Position numbers and translations under genes: made by a program. From NCBI RefSeq assembly GCF_038594605.1, contig NZ_JBCFZM010000004.1:144018-208017 (forward strand): a DNA stretch of 64,000 nucleotides, written 5' to 3'. The notes below the pieces were generated by a model. The model saw only the letters and a list, made by a program, of their open reading frames with translations. It was not told the DNA's origin and did not search any database. Below, one piece after another: positions 1-8,582 of the stretch (positions within the stretch are counted from its first letter, which is position 1; every line of letters begins with the position of its first letter). Origin of the DNA: Alteriqipengyuania bathyomarina_B. Lineage in GTDB: Bacteria; Pseudomonadota; Alphaproteobacteria; Sphingomonadales; Sphingomonadaceae.

Positions 1-1293
1 GATCGTCCCCACGACCTTTTCCAGCCGCCGCGCCACCTGGTTCAGCAGGGCATCGCCGGTCGGATGGCCGAAGGTATCGTTGACGTGCTTGAACCGGTCG
101 AGATCGAGCATCAGGATCGTGCACGCGCGCCTGCTAGCGGTGGGGTGGGTCAGCAGTTTCGACAGGATCTGCGAAAGCGAATGGCGATTGGCGAGCCCGG
201 TGAGCGAATCGAACAGCGCGAGGCGCGAGGCACGCTCCGCGCTCCGTCGACGCTCGGTCAGATCGGTGCCCGATCCCCGGAACCCGCAGAAATTGTCGAA
301 GCCGTCGAAGATAGGACGTCCGTTGACCGCCCACCATACCGCGCCCTCGCCATCATCGGCTTCACCGCGCACCGGCAGTTCGTGGAATGGCGACTGGGCG
401 GTGAAGTGGAACTTGATCGTGCGTTCGGCCTCGCGGTCCTCGGGATCGACCTCGAACACGTTGGTGAAGATCTTGCCGATCAGCTGATCGTGGTCGAAGC
501 CATAGCGCTGGGCGAATTCGGCCGAAATGTAGACGATCCGGCCATTGTGGTCGGTCTCCCAGAACCATCCCTGTCCCGTGGCCTCGTAATCGCGCATGAT
601 GTCGATCGAGCGGTTGCGCAGTCGCTCCTGCGCCTCGTCCGCCTGCAGGCCCCTGCGATCGAAGTGCTCCTGATAGACGGCGATGCCGACCCCCGCAGCG
701 ACCGCGATGAGAAATGCGAGCCCGACCATGTAGTCGCCCCCCATGACCCAATACACGGATAGCGGGGCCCACAGGCCCAGCTTGGCGAACAGTACCGGGA
801 AAGGCCGCGCGGCGAGGAACACTGCGGACATGCTGCCCACGCCGATGATCGAAGCGATGCCGAACGCCAGCGGCAGACCGCCATGCTGCATCCAGTGCGC
901 GAAGCCGAACCCGATCAGCACATGCGGCAGAACTCCAAGACCCGCGACGATGACAAAGCGGCGGACCGGATCGTCCTCATCCACTCCGCGGGAGAACGAA
1001 AAAAGCAGGCCGGCGAGGAGGAAAGCGCTGATAGCGGGAACGCTCGGCAAGCTTTGCGTTATCAAGCCCGACACACTCGAGGCGAGCAACAGCACGATGG
1101 CGAGCATCGGCCACTGGACAGGCAGAACCGGCGTATTTTCGGGATCATCCGACTGGAGAGCGGCCTTTCCGGCATCGTCCTCACGGCGGTGAGCAGGCAT
1201 GGCGCCGCGCCGCCGCTCGCGCGCGGGCGCGTCCTTGATCTCACCTGCGGCGCCCACTTGCTCCGCATCCCTGGCCTTAACCCTCGCCGTCAT
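1..1293 (-). CDS. Membrane-anchored PAS-GGDEF protein, 3' end outside window
   Basis: This is an open frame on the minus strand that runs off the left edge, translated by hand. It starts with a charged N-terminus, then about four or five hydrophobic segments (LAIVLLLASSVSGL, AISAFLLAGLLFSF and others), a PAS-like sensor (GQGWFWETDHNGRIVYIS), and the first part of a GGDEF domain (LFDSLTGLANR, LMLDLDRFKHVNDTFGH). The GGDEF signature itself lies beyond base 1, so catalytic competence for making cyclic di-GMP cannot be judged. An EAL domain may follow outside the window. ATG at 1293 is chosen as the first in-frame start; ATG at 1200 is an alternative. The role is probably membrane sensing coupled to cyclic di-GMP turnover; the signal is unknown. 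Confidence 0.85.
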   Translation of the reverse strand, partial: MTARVKARDAEQVGAAGEIKDAPARERRRGAMPAHRREDDAGKAALQSDDPENTPVLPVQWPMLAIVLLLASSVSGLITQSLPSVPAISAFLLAGLLFSFSRGVDEDDPVRRFVIVAGLGVLPHVLIGFGFAHWMQHGGLPLAFGIASIIGVGSMSAVFLAARPFPVLFAKLGLWAPLSVYWVMGGDYMVGLAFLIAVAAGVGIAVYQEHFDRRGLQADEAQERLRNRSIDIMRDYEATGQGWFWETDHNGRIVYISAEFAQRYGFDHDQLIGKIFTNVFEVDPEDREAERTIKFHFTAQSPFHELPVRGEADDGEGAVWWAVNGRPIFDGFDNFCGFRGSGTDLTERRRSAERASRLALFDSLTGLANRHSLSQILSKLLTHPTASRRACTILMLDLDRFKHVNDTFGHPTGDALLNQVARRLEKVVGTI

Positions 1294-1544
1294 GGATCGC
1301 AGTATGCCAAAGATCGTCTGTGAAAGGATGAAGCGAGATGCCTAGCATGGGGTTAATGCGGGCGCTGATAACATGTCGCCAATCGACACCTCGGGCGCGC
1401 CCCTTGTGCCCGGCTGCGCCAAAGGCCATCAGGCCTGCGTGCTATTCGAAACGGGGATGCCGATGGACCCGGCACGGGCATCGGTGATCATCCGGTTTAT
1501 CCCAGAGAATGCTTCTTTTTCATCGACTTAAGGGGTTTCAAGAA

Positions 1545-2450
1545 ATGATCCGTTTCGCCGATCTCGACCTGTGGGCGCCCGGCTGGGGCCTGGTCGGCAA
1601 CGCCGCCGACCAGGCCGAGCGCCCGCAACTCCGAAGCGGCAAGCACGGTGGCCCGTTAAGCGCGGAAATCTCCTTTGAAAAGGTTGACGGAATGGAGCTG
1701 CGGGTGGCGCGCTGGCGGCTCGACAAGCCATCGGAACACCCGCCGGTGCTGTTCTTCAACGGCATCGGCGCGAACATCGAGGCGGTCGCTCCGCTGGCCG
1801 AGGCGCTGTCCGAACGCGGCTTCATCATGTTCGACATGCCGGGGACCGGCGAATCGCGCGACCCGGTGATGCCCTATAATCCTTTCACCATGAGCTGGAC
1901 GGCACTGTCGCTGATCGAGCGCTTCGGCCTCGAAAAAGTCGACGTCATGGGCATGAGCTGGGGCGGCGCAATGGCGCAGCATTTCGCGCTCCAGCATGCC
2001 GGGCATGTGCGCCGGGTGGTGCTGGCGGCGACTTCGCCCGGCATGATGATGATCCCGGGCGATCCCATGATGCTGGCGCAGATGGCCGATCCTTTTTCGG
2101 CGATCAACGAGATGCTGATGCGCGAATATCTGACCGCGCTGGACAATGCCGACGAACGCAAGCTGGCGCGCAATTCGATCGGTAACATCAGCGCGCCCAG
2201 CAGCACGGGCTATTTCTATCAGCTGATGGCGCTGGCCGGCTGGACGAGCCTGCCCGCCCTGCCCTTCATGGACAAGCCGGTGCTGGTGATGATGGGCGAA
2301 AGCGACCCGATCGTGCCGCTATCCAACGGGCAGCTGCTCGCGTGTATGATCCCGGACGCGCGCCTCGAAGTCTTCGAAGGTGCGGGCCATCTGTTCCTGA
2401 TGACTCACCCGAAGGATTCGCTGCGGATGCTCCGCGAGTTTCTGGGCTGA
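1545..2450 (+). CDS. PhaZ-like intracellular polyhydroxyalkanoate depolymerase / alpha-beta hydrolase
   Basis: The protein has 301 residues. The fold and several long matches recall the medium-chain PHA depolymerase PhaZ of pseudomonads: FFNGIGANIEAV near the oxyanion strand, the nucleophile elbow MGMSWGGAMAQ (Ser at about 138), AATSPGMMMIPG, the Asp in GESDPIVPL (about 254) and the His in GAGHLFLMTH (about 282). The whole triad is present. The likely reaction is hydrolysis of stored polyester or a related hydroxyacyl ester in the cytoplasm. No signal peptide is visible. The ATG at 1545 is chosen because AAGGGG lies upstream; an ATG at 1509 would add 12 residues. No phaC or phasin gene is beside it, so the substrate is inferred from similarity only. 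Confidence 0.75.
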   Translation: MIRFADLDLWAPGWGLVGNAADQAERPQLRSGKHGGPLSAEISFEKVDGMELRVARWRLDKPSEHPPVLFFNGIGANIEAVAPLAEALSERGFIMFDMPGTGESRDPVMPYNPFTMSWTALSLIERFGLEKVDVMGMSWGGAMAQHFALQHAGHVRRVVLAATSPGMMMIPGDPMMLAQMADPFSAINEMLMREYLTALDNADERKLARNSIGNISAPSSTGYFYQLMALAGWTSLPALPFMDKPVLVMMGESDPIVPLSNGQLLACMIPDARLEVFEGAGHLFLMTHPKDSLRMLREFLG

Positions 2451-2499
2451 CAACCTCGGACGCCCACTCGCGGACAGGTTGGCTGCGTTGCGTGCTGCC

Positions 2500-3627
2500 C
2501 TACACCCGCATCGGCATCAGGACATACAGCGCCGGGCTGTTTTCGTCCTTGCGGATCAGCGTAGGCGCGCCTGCATCGGCGAGGTGCAGTTCGACCATAT
2601 CGCTGTCGATCTGGCTGAGAATGTCCTTCAGGTAATTGGCGTTGAAGCCGATCTCGAACCCGTCGGACTTGTACTCGGCCGCAATCTCTTCTGCGGCGGT
2701 GCCGTTGTCGGGGCTGGTGACCGACAGCGTCACCTTGTCCGCCTCGAGGCCCATCTTGACCGCGCGGGTCTTCTCGGTGGCGATGGTCGCCACGCGGTCG
2801 ACGCCTTCGTAAAAGCTCTTGGGATCGAGGCGGAGCAGCTTGTCGTTGCCCGTCGGGATCACGCGGCTGTAATCGGGGAAGGTGCCGTCGATTAGCTTGC
2901 TGGTCAGCACCACACCGCCCTCGCCGCCAAGCGCGAACCGGATCTTGCTGGCCGAAAGATCGATCTGGACGTTCGAATCGAGCGCCTCTTCGAGCAGCTT
3001 GCGCAGTTCGGCCACGGCTTTGCGCGGCACGATGACGTCGGGCATGCCTGCCGCACCTTCCGGCCGATCGATCGTATAGCGCGCCAGCCGGTGGCCGTCG
3101 GTCGCCGCGGCTTTCAGGACCGGGCGCTGCTCGTCGGACACGTGCAGGAAGATGCCGTTCAGGTAATAGCGCGTCTCTTCGGTGCTGATGGCGAACCGCG
3201 TACGGTCGATCAGTTCGGCCAACTCGCGCGCAGGCAGCTCGAAACTGGTTGGAAGCTCACCCTCGACGATCACCGGGAAGTCGTCGCGCGGCAGCGTGGG
3301 CAACTGGAAACGGCTCCGACCCGCCTTCACAACCATACGGTTATCGGCGGTCTCGAGGCTCACCTGGCTGCCGTCGGGCAGCTTGCGGGCAATATCGAAC
3401 AGCAGGTGCGCGGAAACGGTGATCGCCCCGCCGCTTTCGACGCTCGCCGCGGTCATGGTTTCGACCACCTGCAGGTCGAGGTCGGTCGCCATGACCTTGA
3501 CGCCGCCGCCTTCGTCGGCGTCGATCAGCACGTTGCTGAGGATCGGGATGGTGTTGCGCCGCTCCACGACCGACTGCACGTGGGACAGGGAGCGGAGCAG
3601 CGTCGCGCGTTCGATGGTGGCCTTCAT
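2500..3627 (-). CDS. dnaN: DNA polymerase III beta sliding clamp
   Basis: This 375-residue protein starts MKATIERATLLRSLSHVQ and has three repeated clamp domains of about 120 residues each, with the usual family length. The motif ERRNTIPILSNVL near residues 22-34 and the C-terminal PMRV end are typical. The ring-shaped homodimer tethers the replicative polymerase to DNA. An AAGGA ribosome site precedes the ATG. The gene follows fabG on the same strand after about 190 bases and converges with the PhaZ-like gene. It is not next to dnaA or recF here, which is common in Sphingomonadales. Confidence 0.97.
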   Translation of the reverse strand: MKATIERATLLRSLSHVQSVVERRNTIPILSNVLIDADEGGGVKVMATDLDLQVVETMTAASVESGGAITVSAHLLFDIARKLPDGSQVSLETADNRMVVKAGRSRFQLPTLPRDDFPVIVEGELPTSFELPARELAELIDRTRFAISTEETRYYLNGIFLHVSDEQRPVLKAAATDGHRLARYTIDRPEGAAGMPDVIVPRKAVAELRKLLEEALDSNVQIDLSASKIRFALGGEGGVVLTSKLIDGTFPDYSRVIPTGNDKLLRLDPKSFYEGVDRVATIATEKTRAVKMGLEADKVTLSVTSPDNGTAAEEIAAEYKSDGFEIGFNANYLKDILSQIDSDMVELHLADAGAPTLIRKDENSPALYVLMPMRV

Positions 3628-3818
3628 CGGTCCTTCTCTCGTCTCAATTGCGCATCGATAGCAGCGGAAACTCCCCCTTCGGGTCCGCCCAGCGCGAGAA
3701 TCTTATCCGGTTTCCTTATCGCGCCTGCCCGCGTGGGCAAGGATCAAGCGCGAGTCTGCCGGAAAACCCGGGGATAAGGCGTTGAGCCTCCAGTGGCTAG
3801 CCCTTCCCCGATGCAATC

Positions 3819-4580
3819 CTAGCTCAGCATCGCCATGCCGCCGTTTACGTGGAGCGTCTGCCCGGTAACGTACGCCGCCTCGTCGCTGGCGAGATAGGCG
3901 ACCGCCGCACCGATCTCGTCGCCCTCGCCCATCCGGCCTGCCGGGATGCGGCCTTCGATGGCGGCCTTCTGCTTGTCGTCCAGCGCGTCGGTCATCGCGG
4001 TCCGGATGAAACCGGGCGCGACGCAGTTCACCGTGATGCCGCGGCTGGCGAGTTCCTGAGCGAGGCTCTTGGACATGCCGGTCAGGCCCGCCTTGGCTGC
4101 GGTGTAGTTTATCTGGCCCGGATTGCCGGTGGTGCCCACGACGCTGGTGATCGAGATGATCCGCCCGGAACGCGCCTTCATCATCGGGCGCGCGGCGGCG
4201 CGCATCAGGCGGAAGGCGGCTTCCAGATTGATGCGGATCACCTGATCCCATTCCTCGTCCTTCATCCGCATCGCAAGGTTGTCGCGCGTGATGCCGGCAT
4301 TGTTCACGAGGATGTCGAGCTGGCCCAGCGTGTCGATCGTGGCGGGCACCAGTTCCTCGACGCTCTCGGCGTTCGAAAGGTCGCAGGTGATCTCGACATG
4401 CGCGCCGCTGTCGTGCGCGTATTCGTCGTTGAGCTGGTCGCGGAAGGCGCGCAGCTTGTCGCCGTTCGAGCCAGAGAGCGCCAACCGGGCGCCCTGCGCG
4501 GCGAGCGCCTTCGCAATGGCCGAGCCGATCCCGCCGCTGGCGCCGGTGACGAGCGCGGTTTTTCCTTCGAGTGAGAACAA
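3819..4580 (-). CDS. fabG: 3-oxoacyl-[acyl-carrier-protein] reductase
   Basis: This 253-residue short-chain dehydrogenase reduces 3-ketoacyl-ACP with NADPH in fatty-acid elongation. The cofactor loop TGASGGIG (12-19), the NNAG motif near 92, the catalytic Ser in ISITSVVG, the YTAAK Tyr/Lys pair, and the C-terminal TGQTLHVNGGMAM are all present, as in standard FabG. The start is a TTG codon at 4580, preceded by GGAG eight bases upstream. It lies downstream of fabD on the same strand, but a beta-propeller lipoprotein gene sits between them. No acpP follows; dnaN is next. Confidence 0.95.
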   Translation of the reverse strand: MFSLEGKTALVTGASGGIGSAIAKALAAQGARLALSGSNGDKLRAFRDQLNDEYAHDSGAHVEITCDLSNAESVEELVPATIDTLGQLDILVNNAGITRDNLAMRMKDEEWDQVIRINLEAAFRLMRAAARPMMKARSGRIISITSVVGTTGNPGQINYTAAKAGLTGMSKSLAQELASRGITVNCVAPGFIRTAMTDALDDKQKAAIEGRIPAGRMGEGDEIGAAVAYLASDEAAYVTGQTLHVNGGMAMLS

Positions 4581-4663
4581 GGGGTCTTCTCCGCAAACTG
4601 TGCAATATCCATCACGCCTTCGCGATCCGCGCAGCGATGGTCAATGGTCGGCGCCAAAAAGCG

Positions 4664-6568
4664 CTAGCGCGGCATGAAATCCACCCGGCGGACTTCCTCG
4701 ATCTCTCCGTCGACCATCCGGCCCTCGACGATCTCGTAACCCATCAGCGCGAAGATGCGATCGCCGATGAAGATCGGGCGCGCGTTGCCATACCAGTCGA
4801 TGCATAAGGCTTCGCAATCCTCCACGTCTTCCATCGCCTGCGCGGCGGAAATCACGCGCTCGTCCGGCACGGCGGCAAGGCTTCCCGCCGGGGCGAGCTT
4901 GCCGGCATTCCGACGCAGGAAGAACATCTCGGACGAGGAGCCGAGGAATTCGAGATCCAGTCCGTCCAGCTCGCGCGCGACGGGCAAGGCCATGACACCA
5001 TCGGAGCCTTCGGGATCCCCGGCATCCGGACGGAAGAAGAACGCATGGCTGCGGTTCTCGCCCTCGTCGGCAGAGGGGAGCGCGAAGCTGTCTGTCACGG
5101 TCGCGGTACGGCGTTCCGCATCGAGCGCGATGGTCGAAAAGCCGAGCGCATCGTCCGGCCCGGGGCCGATTACCACGCCATCCTCGCCCAGCCGGTCGAT
5201 CCGCGAAACCCTGTGCGGCAGCGCAATCCGCTCCGCCCAGCGCCGGTCGAGCGGCACCACGAACAGCTCGGGCGTCTCGTCCTCCTCGCCGTAAAAGCCG
5301 CCGCCATAGAGCAGGAAGCGCCCGACATAGCGATTCTGCGTGCGCCACCCCTCGGGCGTCGGCAAGGCGCGGTATGCCCCCGGCGGCACCTCGACCGAAC
5401 CGTCCCCGAAATCGTCGAGCGGGATGGAGACCAGAAATGTCGCGCCATCGCTGAACTCGGGTTGCCACATCCCCTCCCCCAGATCGTCGTCGCGCAGCAG
5501 CACCAACAGGTTCCCGGTCTCTGCGTCTTCGAGGAAGGAGAACTGGTCTATCGGGGAGCCACGCGCGGCAACGGCGGTCATCGGCTCGCTGTCGCGCATG
5601 GGGATGCGGTAGAGCGTATCGGCGTGATCGACCTTGCCCGCAGCTCGCGCCGCGTAGCTCCACGATTCTCCTCCGGTCCAGACATAGGCGGCATCGGCGC
5701 TGAAATAGGAATTGCGCGAATACGAGCCGACGACGGCGCGGGTCGTGCATGCCATCTCCTCGCGCGCAAGATCGCAGGAGGTGATCGCGTGCAGGATGTC
5801 GTAGCGTGGATCGGGATTGGCCAGCGCGATGTCGCCGATCCCGATCTGCGGTCTTGGCCCGGCAACCCGGACGCGCGATCCGTCCGCCTGCCTGCGCTCC
5901 AGATACGGCAATTCCTCGCGCCAGTCGGTGCCGAAGTCGGTCGGCGTGTAGGTCAGCAGGTGCCCGTCGACGAGCCGCGAAGCGTAATTGCGCGAGGAAT
6001 AGTAATCGTCCGAGCGCAGGTAATGCGTATCGCGATAGGCGAGCCTGCCGTCCTCCGAGAGCGAGAAGCGCGAGATTTCCGTTCCGCTTTCGCCGTAGGA
6101 ATAGCCGATCACGACCACGACATCGCCGAACAGCAGCATCTCGTCGTACCAGGTGTCGTCCGGGTCGTCGTCGCCCGGCGGATAGACCGCGATCGAATCG
6201 ATTTCCTCCAGCGCACCGCCGCCGTGGCGGATCGTGTGCAAGCGCCCCTTGCGCAGGACGAGGATGTGGTCGGTCGTGGCCTTGACGATCCCGCCCTCGT
6301 CGACGCCCTGTTCCTGGACGTTGGTGATGGGGACCGCTTCCATCCGCGAGCCCGTGACGACGATCATGTCTTCGTAACCGGATTGCTCGCGGCGCTTGCG
6401 CTCCCGTTCGGCCTCGCGCTTTTGGGCGCGCGTATAGGCGTCGATCTGCGCATCGCTCTCGAACATCGCGACGCTCGACCTGTCGTCAGGAGGCGCCGGA
6501 AGCGTCGCACACGCGGACAGGAAAGCCGCTGCGAAAGCCGCCGAAGCCAGATTGCCGAACCGCCCCAT
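4664..6568 (-). CDS. Secreted beta-propeller lipoprotein (PF09826-like)
   Basis: The precursor has 634 residues and a lipoprotein signal peptide ending LSAC (Cys about 19). After a charged linker comes IVVTGSR, then TNVQEQGVDEGGIVKA, the hallmark of the archaeal/bacterial beta-propeller family PF09826, followed by many beta-rich repeats such as DHILVLRKGRLHTI. It is probably anchored in the outer membrane; the biochemical role is unknown. GGAGGG precedes the ATG. The gene is wedged between fabD and fabG on the same strand. The IVVTGSR stretch resembles the segment at the plug start of sphingomonad TonB-dependent receptors, which is unusual for a lipoprotein. The family call is confident, the function is not. 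Confidence 0.8.
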   Translation of the reverse strand: MGRFGNLASAAFAAAFLSACATLPAPPDDRSSVAMFESDAQIDAYTRAQKREAERERKRREQSGYEDMIVVTGSRMEAVPITNVQEQGVDEGGIVKATTDHILVLRKGRLHTIRHGGGALEEIDSIAVYPPGDDDPDDTWYDEMLLFGDVVVVIGYSYGESGTEISRFSLSEDGRLAYRDTHYLRSDDYYSSRNYASRLVDGHLLTYTPTDFGTDWREELPYLERRQADGSRVRVAGPRPQIGIGDIALANPDPRYDILHAITSCDLAREEMACTTRAVVGSYSRNSYFSADAAYVWTGGESWSYAARAAGKVDHADTLYRIPMRDSEPMTAVAARGSPIDQFSFLEDAETGNLLVLLRDDDLGEGMWQPEFSDGATFLVSIPLDDFGDGSVEVPPGAYRALPTPEGWRTQNRYVGRFLLYGGGFYGEEDETPELFVVPLDRRWAERIALPHRVSRIDRLGEDGVVIGPGPDDALGFSTIALDAERRTATVTDSFALPSADEGENRSHAFFFRPDAGDPEGSDGVMALPVARELDGLDLEFLGSSSEMFFLRRNAGKLAPAGSLAAVPDERVISAAQAMEDVEDCEALCIDWYGNARPIFIGDRIFALMGYEIVEGRMVDGEIEEVRRVDFMPR

Positions 6569-6647
6569 GCTCGCCCTCCATCCCTGACCGGAAGGCTCTC
6601 ACCTCCCGCGGCCCGTGGCAAGCGGGAATGCGAGGGTTCGCTGTGCG

Positions 6648-7583
6648 CTAAAGCTCCTTCGCCAGCGCTTCGAGGTCTTCCATGGTGATGCAGCTGGCGA
6701 CCTTGGCTTCCTTGTCCGTCCGGCTCACCATCGGGCCGAGCACCTTGCCGCCCAGTTCCACGAAGTGCTCGATCCCGTCGGCGCGCATCGCGAGCACGCT
6801 TTCGCGCCAGCGCACGCGGCCGGTGATCTGGTCGACCAGCAGGTCGCGCTCCTCCGCCGAGTCGGAGACCTTGGCTGCCGTGACATTGGCATAAAGCGGC
6901 AGGTCCATCGCCGAGGGGCCATTGTCCTTCAGCGCAATGCCCATCCGCTGCGCGGCGGGCTTCATCAGCGAACAGTGGAAGGGCGCCGACACCTGGATCC
7001 GCACCGCGCGCTTCACGCCATGGTCCTTGGCCATGTTCAGCACGCGCTCGATCGCTTCGGCATGGCCGGAGAGCACGACCTGCGAGGGATCATTGTCGTT
7101 CGCGATCTCGCACACCTGGCCGTTGGCGGCCTCGTCGGCGACCTTCTGCGCGGTCTCGATATCCGATCCCAGCAGCGCGGCCATCGCGCCCACACCGATC
7201 GGCACGGCATCCTGCATCGCGATGCCGCGCAGGCGCAGCAGCCGGGCGGTGTCGGCCAGCGAGTAGGCGTTGACCGCACACAGCGCGGTGTACTCACCCA
7301 GCGAATGGCCCGCGACGCAGCTGCCTACATCCTTCAGCTTCACGCCGAAGTCTGTTTCCAGCACCCGCAGCGTGGCGATGGCATTGGCCATGATCGCGGG
7401 CTGGGCGTTGGAGGTGAGCGTGAGTTCGGAGTCCGGCCCCTCGCGCATCATCGTCGACAGCTTCTGGTTCAGCGCGTCGTCGACCTCCTGAAAGGCTTCG
7501 CGCGCGGCGGCGCTGGCGTCGGCAAGATCGGCACCCATGCCGACCTTCTGGCTCCCTTGCCCCGGGAAAATAAAAGCTCTCAT
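6648..7583 (-). CDS. fabD: Malonyl-CoA:ACP transacylase
   Basis: This 311-residue enzyme transfers malonyl groups from CoA to acyl carrier protein to supply fatty-acid synthesis. It opens MRAFIFPGQGSQKVGMG; the nucleophile Ser is in GHSLGEYTA (about 92), and the catalytic His is in SAPFHCSLM (about 200). The length matches the family. The start is firm: a perfect AAGGAG lies seven bases upstream of the ATG. An LD-carboxypeptidase gene ends upstream on the same strand after 24 bases, and the beta-propeller lipoprotein and fabG lie downstream. Confidence 0.96.
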   Translation of the reverse strand: MRAFIFPGQGSQKVGMGADLADASAAAREAFQEVDDALNQKLSTMMREGPDSELTLTSNAQPAIMANAIATLRVLETDFGVKLKDVGSCVAGHSLGEYTALCAVNAYSLADTARLLRLRGIAMQDAVPIGVGAMAALLGSDIETAQKVADEAANGQVCEIANDNDPSQVVLSGHAEAIERVLNMAKDHGVKRAVRIQVSAPFHCSLMKPAAQRMGIALKDNGPSAMDLPLYANVTAAKVSDSAEERDLLVDQITGRVRWRESVLAMRADGIEHFVELGGKVLGPMVSRTDKEAKVASCITMEDLEALAKEL

Positions 7584-7607
7584 AAAATCTCCTTGTCGGG
7601 CCGGGGA

Positions 7608-8438
7608 CTAGGAACCGCGCGCCGGGCTGGCAAGGCCGAAGGGGACGATGCGGTTGCTGACCGTGTGCCCGATTTCGGCCCGGCCGAGGTAGGGGATGCC
7701 CGCCCGCGCGCACCAGTATTGCGCGATTTCCTCCGCACTCTGGCCGAATTCGCGGTCGTTCTCCGGCACGTTGGTCACCGCGCCTAGCCGCAGGCCCGCG
7801 ACGCGCGGCAACGTGTTGGAAAGGCTGAAGAACAGCCGGTCGACGGCATAGAGATGCTCGCTCACCTCCTCGACCATCACGACATGGCCCGAAAGATCGG
7901 GCAGCAGCGGCGTATCGACCAGCATGGCGAGCGTGATGAGGTTGAACGCGACCGTCGGCGTCTTGCCATCTAGATGCGGCTCCAGCCCGCTGCCATCGCC
8001 GGAGAGCCAGCGCAGCACCCGGCGCACGCCTTCACGCCCGCGCTCGCTGCGCGCACTGACCGGCATGGGGCCATGGACCGGCTGTCCGATCCCGTTACGG
8101 TAAAGCGCGGCGAGCATGTAGCCCATGTCGGAGAAGCCGACATAGGTCTTTTCGCGCGCCGCATCGTTCATCCGCGCGACCGCCGCCTGCGCGATCCGGT
8201 TGGAGCCATAGCCCCCCTTGGCGAACCACACCGCATCATATTTCGGGTCATTGGCGCATTCGACCAACGCGGTGAGGCGGGTGAGATCGTCGCCCGCGAA
8301 ATGCCCCCAGCTTTCGAAGCACTGGGGATGCACATAGACGCTGTGCTCGGGGAATTCGTCAGTGACGAGCCGCTCTATCGCCTCGGCATGAGCGGGCGTG
8401 ATTGCAGTCGCGGGCGCGCAGATGGCGATGCGTGTCAT
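7608..8438 (-). CDS. LD-carboxypeptidase (LdcA/MccF family, S66)
   Basis: This 276-residue S66 family peptidase should remove the terminal D-Ala from murein tetrapeptides released during wall turnover, giving tripeptide for reuse in the cytoplasm. Seen: the N-terminal IAICAPATAIT strand, KGGYGSNR, the nucleophile Ser in YVGFSDMGYM (about 103), VMVEEV (catalytic Glu) and a C-terminal His in EIGHTVSNR. No signal peptide is seen, fitting a cytoplasmic recycling enzyme. It is divergent from a Mur ligase gene that could re-use the tripeptide; the two are separated only by a palindromic repeat. Confidence 0.88.
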   Translation of the reverse strand: MTRIAICAPATAITPAHAEAIERLVTDEFPEHSVYVHPQCFESWGHFAGDDLTRLTALVECANDPKYDAVWFAKGGYGSNRIAQAAVARMNDAAREKTYVGFSDMGYMLAALYRNGIGQPVHGPMPVSARSERGREGVRRVLRWLSGDGSGLEPHLDGKTPTVAFNLITLAMLVDTPLLPDLSGHVVMVEEVSEHLYAVDRLFFSLSNTLPRVAGLRLGAVTNVPENDREFGQSAEEIAQYWCARAGIPYLGRAEIGHTVSNRIVPFGLASPARGS

Positions 8439-8467
8439 TGCGCGGTTGTATCCGCCAAATGCACCCC

Positions 8468-8553
8468 CGTCATCCCCGCGCAGGCGGGGATCCCGCTCTC
8501 TTCAGCGAAGGTGACTGGGAAAAAGCGGGACCCCCGCCTGCGCGGGGGTGACG
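8468..8553. repeat. Imperfect palindromic REP-like element
   Basis: The two arms, CGTCATCCCCGCGCAGGCGG on the left and its near-complement on the right (ending GGGGGTGACG), can fold into a long hairpin over about 86 bases. It fills most of the space between the divergent LD-carboxypeptidase and Mur ligase genes. The outer part (GTCA-CCCCG...CCCGCT) is shared with the elements at 61161 and 61942, but the inner loop differs. Confidence 0.8.
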
Positions 8554-8582
8554 AGTTGGTACAATGACAATAGGCAGGCCGG

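Noticed and set aside
3628..3818. A promoter in the fabG-dnaN gap
   Set aside because: Partial -35 and -10 look-alikes occur but no pair has proper spacing, so none can be supported.
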